DNA from: Mugil cephalus
Lineage: Eukaryota > Chordata > Actinopteri > Mugiliformes > Mugilidae
Assembly: GCF_022458985.1 (NCBI RefSeq)
Contig: NC_061770.1
Location: forward strand, 37,429,599-37,493,598
Reading direction: 5' to 3'
Length of the DNA: 64,000 nt
Shown: piece by piece, positions 12,071 through 22,313 of the stretch
Position numbering within the stretch: position 1 is the stretch's first letter
Layout of the letters: every line of letters begins with the position of its first letter
Program-made: the position numbers and the translations under genes
The notes under the pieces: model-generated
Database searches by the model: none
The model's input: only the letters and a program-made list of their open reading frames with translations
What the model was told of the DNA's origin: nothing

Positions 12071-13006
12071 CTAAAAAAACGCATAAAAAATCCATCACAA
12101 AGCGAGCTCAACTTACCCAGGGTTACTGTCAAACCTATTCAGCTGAACCTATCCACAACAATGACAATCTGGATAAGTGGTATCATGACACTGGTTATCA
12201 ACTCGGCAACTTAACCCGTTAAACAATGGAACAATTAGTTTACATTTAACACAGCCATGAATCCCAATCATTGTGCTGCATAGATGAATCGTGTGTATGA
12301 CAATTAGTCACATTCCCCCATATTTAACCCCCCTGGAGAAACAAAGAACGTGGGAGCAAATAAAAACCAAGCACAAAAACATCATTTCATGTGGTGAGTT
12401 GAATTTCTCAATTCAATAATATTACATGGGCTGAAATTACTGATGCCACAATTGCATCATATCAGCACATCAAGTTGTTGGCCTGAATGAAATTATCCTG
12501 ATTTTGAGCTGTGTTTGAGCTTAGCAGGGACAAATGGCAAAAATATATTCTTCTTTCTGTGGTTATCTCCTGGAAGATGCATTCATGCCACAATGCTTTT
12601 GTCATGATTTGAGCTTCAATCTCAATTGTCTCTTCAATGTCATTCTTTCCCGATCAGCTGATTGGCCCGTGGGTGGAGCCTTTTATTGGATTCAGATCAA
12701 TCCTGAAAGTTACCCTGACCCGAAGCAGGTTTGCCGTTCAGAGTAAGTTACCATGGTAACGTATCTCGATAAGAATGAATCCAGCTTTGTGATACCGGAA
12801 ACCCAGAGTTAACCCTGAAGTTACCTCACTAAGCCCGTAATCCTGCTTTGTGATATAGACCTCTCTTCTGAGGATAAGCAAGACCTAGTCAAAGCTGTCT
12901 GTGAAGCATCTTTGTTTTTAGGTTAAGATGTTTTTATCTGTCTTTACAGTTCTTCTGTTCTGGGATCCTATAGCCTAGAGCCGTGGAGCAGTGGTCCCCA
13001 GGCCCT
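12070..13006. repeat. Duplicated 5' flank of NITR unit 3
   Basis: About 12480-12960 is a near copy of about 8000-8480. No gene is evident; the short open frame at 12534-12746 is shared with 8037-8270 only because the DNA is duplicated. The stretch 12070-12480 shows nothing I recognise. Confidence 0.55.
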
Positions 13007-13521
13007 TGTCGTGGTTTGTCTGTTTTTTACTTTGTGAATCATGTTTTGAGTTTCCTGTTTTATTTTGCCAAGTTTCTTCGTTTCTTGTCGGTCATGTTTC
13101 CTTTTGGTTTTGTCATGTCTGTCCATGTCATTTTGTGTTTCATGTTTCAATTTGTTGAGTTCTGGTGTTCCTGTCTGTGTTGCTTGTTTGTCCCTTGATT
13201 GTTCATTGTTTTCACCTGAGTTGATTGTCATCATGTGTTTTACCTGTGTTTTGTTAGCCCTGAGCCCTCTTGTATATATATAGCCCTGCTTTCCCTTTGT
13301 CCCTTGTCGCGTCGTTAATGTTTCCATGCCATGTTTGATGTCTCTACACCTGGTTCCATGTTTTTCCATGCCACGTCCATGATTCCTTTTTGGATTTTGG
13401 ATTTACCTGCCTTGCGCAGCGCCCTTTGTTAATAATTAAATACCTTGTTGTTTGGAGTTCCTGCCTCATCTATTGTCCTGCGTTTGGGTCCTCACCTCTA
13501 CAACCTCCCCCAAACCTGACA
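13007..13521 (+). mobile_element. Solo LTR with perfect 5-bp target duplication
   Basis: The element starts TGTCGTGG and ends CCTGACA. It is flanked by GCCCT on both sides (13002-13006 and 13522-13526). Inside are a TATATATATAG box near 13273 and an ATTAAA-type poly(A) signal near 13435, in the order expected for U3-R-U5 on the plus strand. It is 515 bp and has no internal region, so it is a solo LTR of a retroviral-type or Gypsy-like LTR element. The paralogous flank of gene 2 (about 8557) is the empty site, so insertion came after the units had separated. Confidence 0.8.
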
Positions 13522-13847
13522 GCCCTGACCTAACCCCCACTTTGCTCCCCGGGTGCACCCAACTGCTCCAACTCCATACACTACTGTGTGAACTGAAATA
13601 AGCAGTCAACTGAACTATTTAGGATGGCACATCGATCAACTATCAGCTGAGTGCAAGTATTATACTGGGAAAAAAATAAAAATTCAACTCAATAACTGAG
13701 CCATGTATTGGATGTGATTATAATCCCTTTTGGAACATGTTATTTTTGAAACATGCAGAATATGACCAGTGATATCGGTAAGGGGTTACATTTTTGAGAA
13801 TAGGGCAGCTTGAGTCTTAAGTCTTTAGCTCTGCCCTTTACCAAGCT

Positions 13848-13990
13848 TGTCACTGTGGTTGTGAACATGTTACTTTAATGGGACGTACAGCTTTGCTTCA
13901 GACTGGCCAATCAAAGAAAGTCTTGTCTTTGAAGAGTCAGTGAAGCTCAAGAGCGAGATTCATTTCACTCGAGTCTCCAATTTGAACACG
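13848..13990 (+). promoter_or_regulatory. Proximal promoter of NITR gene 3, altered IRF-like site
   Basis: The same conserved block as before the other genes. The RUNX-like TGTGGTT and the CCAAT box (13907-13911) are kept, but the IRF-like element reads AGCTTTGCTTCA (13889-13900) and no longer fits. This is the only member of the nine with that motif spoiled. Confidence 0.55.
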
Positions 13991-15350
13991 ATGGTATCTC
14001 TAACGGTGGTTTTCTACCTGACATGTTTGGTCTTGTGGGGAAAGGGTGAGTTGTGTTTTTGTGGCCATGATTTATATTTTTGTAGTGACACTTTCAAATC
14101 GTCTCTCATTTCTGAGAGTTATAATTTAGCTTCTACAATATTAAATCAGTTGTGTCTTTGCTTTGTCTCTCCAGTCACTTTACCTCAGGAGACACATCAG
14201 TCCTCATCTTTTCATCAAGAGAGTGGCTTCAAATATGTAAATATTGGTGAAACTGTAATTTTGCGATGTTTCTATGAAAATGGGTGGTCATCAATATTTT
14301 ACTGGTATAAGCAAACACTGGGACAGAAACCAAAGCTCATTTCTGATTTCTTCATCTATGATGACACTGAAGTATTTCATGGTGAATTTGTGAACAATTC
14401 ACGATTTACAATGGAAATTAAAAATGGTAAAAACAACTTAATCATTTCAGATTTGCGTATTTCAGACTCAGCTACTTATTACTGCGCAAGTACAGCTTCC
14501 ACCACCGTTGAATTTGCAGAAGGCGTTACAGTCAGTGTAAAAGGTTCAGGTTTGAATATTAACACTTTAGTTCATCAGTCTTCATCTGAGATGATGATGA
14601 GGAGATTCTGTGACTCTGAACTGTGAGGCAGGAATGATCAGTGTGAGAGGAGAAACGACACAGAAACGCACACCTGTGTCTACAACCTGCCAATGGAGAA
14701 CCAGAATCTATCTCATAATGGGATCTACTACTGTGCTGTTGCCTCATGTGGACACATACTGTTTGGAAATGGGACCAAGCTGGAGTTGAAGAGTGAGTAG
14801 AACTGTAACAGATGTTTTATGATCTGATTAACAGTTGTGATTATTCCATAAAGACGATGATGTTAATGTCATTCCATGTCTGCCTCATGCTGCAGATGAG
14901 GAGGTTTCTCTTGTCTTGGTGTATTTCTTGAGTGGTGCTTTGGCGTTCACCACTATCCTGACACTTTCACTGGCTGCCTTACTGTACACACACAAGAGAA
15001 AAGGCCAGCAAGTTACAGGTAAATTGTACTCTTTATTGCATGACTAGTGAATTTTACATCATAGAAACACAACTTTTCTTTGTGTTTCAGAGTCTGATGC
15101 AAGATTTTCGGCTTCATATCCAATGAACTCAGAGGTATCCGGATAACTTTCAAAATAATCTTATTGCTGAAATGTTTTCTTCTTAGGTATGTGGCACATT
15201 GTAAGTTATTGTTTTCTTTTTTATTAGCAGAGTTTCCAGGCTGAAGAAAACCTCCATTGCGCTGCTTCAAGGGTAAAGAAGGCCAATCGATCCAGAAGTC
15301 GAAGAGATGACACAGAGACAAAATGTATCTACTCTGGTGTTAGGAAATAA
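13991..15350 (+). pseudogene. nitr: NITR gene 3, I domain deleted and ITIM lost
   Basis: Exons by homology: 13991-14045, 14175-14792, 14896-15018, 15091-15134, 15231-15350. The V domain is open (CFYENG, FYWYKQT, YYCASTASTTVEF, FAEG). In the I domain a net 2-base loss and a 91-base deletion remove about 31 codons; together they keep the frame, but the join creates an in-frame TGA (14624-14626). After it the frame again reads GRNDQCER onward. In the last exon the ITIM tyrosine codon is TGC: LHCAAS instead of LHYAAL. The product would be a leader plus V domain, secreted, or the gene is dead. Loss of both the stalk and the inhibitory motif suggests relaxed constraint. Confidence 0.85.
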
Positions 15351-17430
15351 AAGCGATCATGTTTTCGCTTTTGTCTCTCTATAGCAGGATACAAGTATTT
15401 ATGTAAATAGTTGCTATAAACTAAACAAAAATAAAAATCTCTCTCCAATTGGTTTTGATGACAAGCAGAAGTTTGTCATGACACTTGTTATGATTTTGAC
15501 AGCTTTTACTGGGATGAAATGTACAAACTTTACAACATCAAAAGTCCACCATTGCGATAAAGTATCAGTATACTAGAATTGTCCTTTTGTATTGATTTTC
15601 TTTTTATACTCTGTAGCATTTCCTGATTCGCACCACAGTTTAACTCTGTAGAAGCCACGGATATAATTGCTATTATTTCTTATTTCGTTATTTGATGTGC
15701 AATTAAACTATTGTGTCCTGCTGAAATGATATAACTTCAAATCATCCAATAATGAATATAAAACACATTTATCGCTTAAATCTGCAGATTTTAAGGATTT
15801 TGTGAAGCATTTTGTAAGGTTGATTTAAACAGTGCTATATAAATGGAGACTACATATTGATAGATAAAGTGAGACTATTTGCTGCTTGTCTCAGCTACCA
15901 GTACCTCTACTATTAATTGTGTTTACGTCCCACCAAGGATCTTTTTTCCACAGTTTTTCCACAGTTATTAATCTTTTTGTAATTGTAAAAATAAACTGCA
16001 TCTTGGTTCATAATGTTTAGTCCTATTTAAAAGGCAACTGTGAAGACATTTTCTCATTGTGTTTAAGTGTTCCCTGGGTATTACACATGCCAGAAGGTCC
16101 ATATTACACTAACACATAACATTCATGTGTTAAATAGTGTCAGGGTTTAAATCTTCTATGTTTTTTTTTAACCTGTTTTCTTTTTTTAAAAAGCTGCGAT
16201 ATAACCACACAGAAATCATTGCAAGTCGTGAAGTCAGGCCTTAGATTTTAAAAAATGCAAAAATGCCTTTAAATATGCAGAATTGAAAGCATGAATCAGA
16301 ATCAAATCAATTCAGGAAATCAATGATGATACCCAGCCATAGTGGAAAAACTGATTATTTACACTCATTATTTGAACCAGAAACTAGAATAAAAAATGCA
16401 GATGAAGATTTGGAGATATTTCCAAGAACTGACATTACAACCATAGTCACTTACCATCGACATATTTATACATTCAAAACGTCCAATGCTTTCAAAGAGG
16501 CCAAACACTATCCTCAACTAATGGAGTGGGTATAGGCTGCCATGGAGCTCAGCATCAAGGCATGTTGTTCCATCAGTGGTTTTACTTGTGTTTTTTTATA
16601 AAGTGGTGAAATTCAAGGAACAACAACGATTCACAGTGAAAGACCAAAAACTTATGCAAGTACAAAATGTGCGTCACACAGTGACACACCCAGATCTGTT
16701 TCATTTTATCGTCTCTGCTTGATTGTCGTCAAAAGGTGATGACCTTTGGTTTTGTGAGGCTGGTACAGCCTCACAAAACTGCATCAGAATATCTGCTGAC
16801 TGTGTCTACAAGTGTACAGACAAACTACGTGATTTTAGCTGTTGTGGCGAAGGTGACCTTGCATGAATATGTTAGTTACAAAATGTAACTAACAAAGTGT
16901 TGTTTTAAACTTGTAGAATATCACTGAGAGGTTTACATGAGGTTCCCAAGATCCATTTCAGAGACGTTTAGAGGAGAAATTTAGATGAGTACAAAGATAT
17001 ATAAAAATAATGGAGTTAACATCTGCCTGAGATTTTGAATTCCCTTGATTAAATAGGTGGCCATTCACCAACTGATGTGAACATTAATCTATTATAATGA
17101 AGTATTGTGGCTTCGACTAGTTGTTGTGATCACTTACGATTTAGTACACAACTTACCATGAGTGCATTGGAGAAGTCTTCTGTGGAGTGACTCTGTTATC
17201 CACGAATAAAGAACAGGTAAAGCAGAGGAGAAGTACTGGAAAGCTGCCATCCCTCAAGTCAAATCAGGCTGTGTGCTCTAGCTCCCATGAGGGAAAAGAG
17301 GAGAGAGAAGAAAGTTGGATAAACCCATCACAGGAGACATGCTACTGTTAATGGTTATGTTGGAGAGTAGAACGACATAAGTACAGCATCAGACTACATG
17401 GTTCTACTGGTCCAGAGATCTGCTACTGCT
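15351..17430. repeat. 3' flank of NITR unit 3
   Basis: No gene. It contains the full series of 3' flank blocks, and from about 16590 it is closely matched by 25548 onward, the start of a segmental duplication that runs to about 19480 here and 28230 there. Confidence 0.7.
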
Positions 17431-18480
17431 GAATTCAATTCAATTCAATTCAATTCAATTCAATTCAATTCAATTCAATTCAATTCAATTCAATTCAATT
17501 CAATTCAGTTCAATTCAGTTTCATTTATATAGCGCCAATAACAATACAAATCTTCTCAAGACACTTCACAAAAACCAGCCTGCAACCTCCAGAGCAAGCC
17601 TGAGGGCGACGGTGGCAAGGAAAAACTCCTGTTTAACAGGAAGAAGCCTTGAGCAGAACCCAGCTCATATGTAGGGAACCATCTGCCAAAGGCCAGCTGG
17701 GTAGAAACAGAGAAGATAGAGAGAGAAGAAGAACAGGAGAAAGAAGATAAACAAACTTTTGTCATAGATACATACATCAAGCTGAAGGAAACATGTAGGA
17801 TCCAGTAATATAGCACATAGTTGATGATCTATGAGACAGTTTGTGAGTATAACAGGAATTATGGGCAGGTTGGTGAATTGTTCATCCAGGTAGGAGTGGA
17901 CAACTGGAGGAGGCCATGACGACTGGGGCAGATGTAGTTTATGGAGCTCCACAGGTCTGATACATAGCACTCCAGACCATGAAGACTGAGCTGGTTGATG
18001 AGGCCACAGGAGCAGATGTAGCTTAGAACTCCACAGGTCAGATATTCAGCACTGCAGACCAGAGACCCTCACAAGAAGATGGAAAGATGGGGGGAAGGGA
18101 AGGGAAGGGAAGGGAAGGGAAGGGAAGGGAAGGGAAGGGAAGGGAAGGGAAGGGAGACACATTGGTTAGTAATATAAATAAATTATAAGCGATAGAAAAT
18201 AAAATGATAAGATATTAGAGGACAGGAGCCAGAGAAGAAAGAGGAGAAGACATGTCCTCAGTGCATCGTCCCCCCCTGCAGCCTAGGGATGGTTAAGTTC
18301 AACCCTAACTATAAGTTTGTCAAAAAGGAAAGTCTTAAGCCTGACCTTAAATGTAGAGACTGTGTCTGCCTCCTGAACCCAAACTGGGAGCTGGTTCCAT
18401 AGGAGAGGAGCCTGATAGCTGAAAGCTCTACCTCCCATTCTACTTTTAGAAACTCTAACTGCTGAATAAAACGAGAGTCC
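17430..18480 (-). mobile_element. LINE 3' end (CR1/L2 superfamily), reverse strand, copy A
   Basis: On the minus strand the right part encodes GGRAFSYQAPLLWNQLP and VSTFKVRLKTFLFDKL, the conserved C-terminus of CR1/L2-type LINE proteins. It is followed by a 3' UTR with a GGGAA microsatellite (about 18096-18155) and ends in a long ATTCA-unit tail (17432-17510), as expected for a 3' end on the minus strand. The 5' part is missing. Confidence 0.75.
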
Positions 18481-18595
18481 AACTCAACTGGAATCAATGT
18501 TTTGATGTACTTATGAGGTGATGCTGCCTCAATGGTTCATATTTGTGATCTGGGGCTTTCAGCATCTTTACAATCACAGGCTTTTTCACTATTTC

Positions 18596-19410
18596 AAATG
18601 GTACTATGTCTTTCCTGCTTTAAATGCCGAGACTTCCATGATTTCATGGCAGACTGGTCGGAGATGACAGAAAGGCAACAGTAACTCAAAGAACCACTGG
18701 TTACAACCAAGGGATGCAGAATACCATCTCTGAACGCACAACACATCCAAACTTGAAGAAGATGGGCTACAGCAGCAGAAGACCACACCAGGTGCCACTC
18801 ATGTCAGCTAAGAACAGGAAACTGAAACTACAGTTCACACAGGCTCAACAAAACTGGAAAACAGAAGATTGGAAAAAACATTGCTTGTTCTGACGAGTCT
18901 TGATTTCAGCTTTGACATTCAGATGGCAGGGTCAGAATTCCGTGTAAACAACACGAAAGCATGGATCCATCCTGCCTTATATCAACGGTTCAGGCTGCTG
19001 GTGGTGTAATGGTGTGGGGGATATTTTCTTGCCACAATTTGGGTCCCTTAGTACAAACTGAGTATGGTTTAAATGCCACAGTCTACCTGAGTATTGTTGC
19101 TGACCATGTTCGTCCCTTCATGACCACAGTGTACCCATATTCTGATGGCTACAATGAGTTTACTTCCAGTGGCCTCCACAGTCACCAGATCTCAGTCCAA
19201 TGGGGCACCTTTGGGATGTGGAGGAACAGGAGATTCGCTTCATACATGTGCAAGCGACCAATCTGCAGCAACTATGTGATGCTACCATGTCAATATGGAT
19301 CAAAATCTCTGAGAAATGTTTCCGACACCTGACTGAAAGTATGCCATGAAGAATTAGGGCAGTCATTTTACTAGCAAGGTGTGCTTAATAAAGTGACTGG
19401 TGAGTGTAGC
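18596..19410 (+). mobile_element. Tc1-like transposon fossil, copy A
   Basis: Scattered frames give Tc1 transposase pieces: KLQFTQAQQNWKTEDWK, then WSDES-like text, GGVMVWGIFSCHNLGPL and PQSPDLSPMGHLWDVE. The order is that of Tc1/mariner DDE transposases. The right end reads AATAAAGTGACTGGTGAGTG, similar to the terminal repeat of a widespread fish Tc1 family. Several frame changes make it inactive. Confidence 0.85.
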
Positions 19411-19684
19411 TGAGTGCAGTCAAAAGTCTTACTCACTACAACTGTAAAGTATTATACTGAAAATGATAATAATTATCCAACTCCGTAACTGAGCCATGTA
19501 TTGGATGTGATTGTAATCCCTTTTCTCTGTTTTAAAGAAATCTAATGTTAAACATCAGACATGTGGAATATGACCAAACAGTGATATCTGTAAGAGGTTA
19601 CATGAGTGAAAATAGGGCAACTTGAAAAACAGCTACACTTTTCAAATACCTCTCAACAAGTCTTAAGCTCTGCCCCTTACCAAG

Positions 19685-19829
19685 CTTGTCACTGTGGTTG
19701 AGAACATGTTACTGTAATGGGACGTACAGTTTCACTTCAGACTGGCCAATCAAACAAAGTCTTGTCTTTGAAGAGTCAGTGAAGCTCAAGAGCGAGATTC
19801 ATTTCACTTGAGTCTCCGATTTGAACACG
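19685..19829 (+). promoter_or_regulatory. Conserved proximal promoter of NITR gene 4
   Basis: Carries the RUNX-like TGTGGTT, IRF-like AGTTTCACTTCA (19728-19739) and CCAAT box (19746-19750), as in the other units. Confidence 0.6.
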
Positions 19830-21272
19830 ATGATATCTGTAAAGTTTGTTTTCTACCTGACATGTCTGTTCTTGTGGGGAAAGGGTGAGTTGTATTTTTG
19901 TGTCCATGGTTTATATTTTCGTAGTGACACTGTTTCAAATTGTCTCTCATTTCTATGTCATAATTTACTTTCTAAAATATGTAATCTGTTGTGTCTTTGT
20001 TTTGTGTCTCCGGTCACTTTAGCTCAGAAGATACATCAGTCCTTATCTGTTCATCAAGAGAGTGGCTTCAAATCAGTAAATGTTGGTGAAACTGTAATTT
20101 TGCAATGTTTCTATGAAAATGATAAGAAACCATGGCTTTACTGGTATAAGCAAACACTGGGACAGAAACCAAAGCTCATTTCTATTTTCTTCATCTATGA
20201 TGACACTGAAGTATTTTATGATGAATTTGTGAACAATTCACGATTTACAATGGAAATTAAAAATGGTAAAAACCACTTGATTATTTCAAATTTGCGTATT
20301 TCAGACTCAGCTACTTATTACTGCGCACATAGAGCTTCTACCACCGTTGAATTTGCAGAAGGTGTTACAGTCAGTGTAAAGGGTTTGAATATTACCAGTT
20401 CAGTTCACCAGTCTTCATCTGAGACCGTCCAGCTAGGAGACTCTGTGACTCTGAACTGTACAGTACACACTGGGACCTGTGATGGAGAACACAGAGTTTA
20501 CTGGTTCAAAGACTCGGAAGAATCTCATCCAGGACTCATTTACATTCATAGAGGCAGGGATGATCAGTGTGAGAGGAAAAACGACACAGAAACGCACACC
20601 TGTGTCTACAACCTGCCAATGGAGAACCTGAATCTGTCTCATAATGGGATCTACTACTGTGCTGTTGCCTCATGTGGACACATACTGTTTGGAAATGGGA
20701 CCAAGGTGGAGTTGAAGAGTGAGTAGAACTGTAACACGTCTTCTGATCTGATTAACAGTTATGATTGGTCCATAAAGATGATGTTGTTAATGTCATTCCA
20801 TGTCTGCCTCATGCTGCAGATGAGGAGGTTTCTCTTGTCTTGGTGTATTTCTTGAGTGGTGCTTTGGCATTCACCACTATCCTGACACTTTCGCTGGCTG
20901 CCTTACTGTACACACACAAGAGAAAAGGCCAGCAAGCTACAGGTAAATTGTACTGTTTATGGCATGATCAGTGAATTTTACATCATAGAAACAGCTTTTC
21001 TTTGTGTTTCAGAGTCTCATGAAAGATTTTCGGCTTCATACACAATGAACTCAGAGGTATCTGGATAACTTTCAAAATAATCCTATTGCTGAAATGTTTT
21101 CTTCTTAGGTATGTGGCACATTGTAAGTTATCGTTTTCTGTTTTATTAGCAGAGTTTCCAGGCTGACGAAAACCTCCATTACGCTGCTGTAAGAGTAAAG
21201 AAGGCCAATCGATCCAGAAGTCGAAGAGATGACACAGAGACAAAATGTATCTACTCTGGTGTTAGGAAATAA
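19830..21272 (+). CDS. nitr: NITR gene 4, inhibitory receptor, shifted splice acceptor
   Basis: Exons 19830-19884, 20023-20718, 20820-20942, 21013-21056 and 21153-21272 join to 345 residues. The usual acceptor of exon 2 in close copies, CTCCAG before a Val codon, is CTCCGG here. I therefore start the exon after the next AG (TTTAG, 20018-20022), which removes three codons and gives AQKIHQ, the same start that genes 1, 6, 7 and 8 use. The V domain has DKKPWLYWYKQT and YYCAHRASTTVEF. The I domain is complete, ending FGNGTKVELK. The transmembrane exon is standard. The tail has LHYAAV, a valid ITIM with Val at +3, and CIYSGV. The stop overlaps AATAAA. The intact frame suggests a working gene. Confidence 0.9.
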
Positions 21273-22313
21273 AACCGATCATGTTTCGGTTTTGTCTCGT
21301 TATAGCAGGACATGAGTAGTTCTGTAAATAGTTGCTATAAACTAAACAAAAATAAAAATCTATTTCCTATTGATGACAAGCAGAAGTTTGTCATGACACT
21401 TGTTATCATGATTTTGGCAGTTTTTACTGAGATGAAATGTACAAACTTCACAACATCAAAAGTCCACCATTACGATAACGTAGCAGTATACTAGAATTGT
21501 CCCTTTGTATTGATTTTCTTTTCATACTCTGTAGCAGGTCCTGATTTGCATCACAGTTTAACTTTGTAGAAGCCACGGATATGATTGCTATCATTTCTTA
21601 TTTCGTTATTTGATATGCAATTAAACTATTGTGTCCTGCTGAAATGATATAACTTCAAATCATCCAATAATGAATATAAAACACATTTATCGCTTAAATT
21701 TGCAGATTTTTAGGATTTTGTGAAGCATTTTGTAAGGTTAATTTGAATAGTGCTATAGAAATGGAGACTTCATATTGATGGATGAAGGGAGACTATTTGC
21801 TGCTTGTCTCAGCTACCAGTACTTCTACTATTAATTGTGTTTACGTACCACCCAGGATCTTGTTGTCCAGTTTTTCCATAGTTCATTGTTATTCATCGTT
21901 TTGTAATTGTAAAAATAAACTGCATCTTGGTTTATGTTGTTTAGTCCTGTGTAAATTTAAAAGGCGACTGTTAAGACATTATCTCATTGTGCTTAAGAGT
22001 TCCCTGGGTATTACACATGCCAGAAGGTCCATATTACACTTACACACAATATTCAATGTATTCAATGATGTCAGGATTTAAGTGTTCCATTTTTATTTAT
22101 TTATTTTTATACATTCAAAATGTCCAATGCTTTCAAAGAGGCCAAACACTTATCCTCAACTAATGGAGTGAGTATAGTCTGTCATGGAGCTCAGCATTAA
22201 GGCATGTTGTTCCATCAGTGGTTTTACTTGTGTTTTTTAGAAACTGGTGAAATTCAAGGAACAACAAAGATTCACAGTGAAAGACCAACAACCTACATAA
22301 GTATAAAATGTCC
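21273..22313. repeat. 3' flank of NITR unit 4, interrupted
   Basis: No gene. It is the usual 3' flank, with a deletion near 22100 compared with unit 3. It breaks off at 22313 against the inverted-repeat element. Confidence 0.65.

Noticed and set aside
19830-21272. Gene 4 as a pseudogene because of the lost acceptor
   Set aside because: An AG nine bases downstream keeps the frame and matches the exon start of four paralogues.
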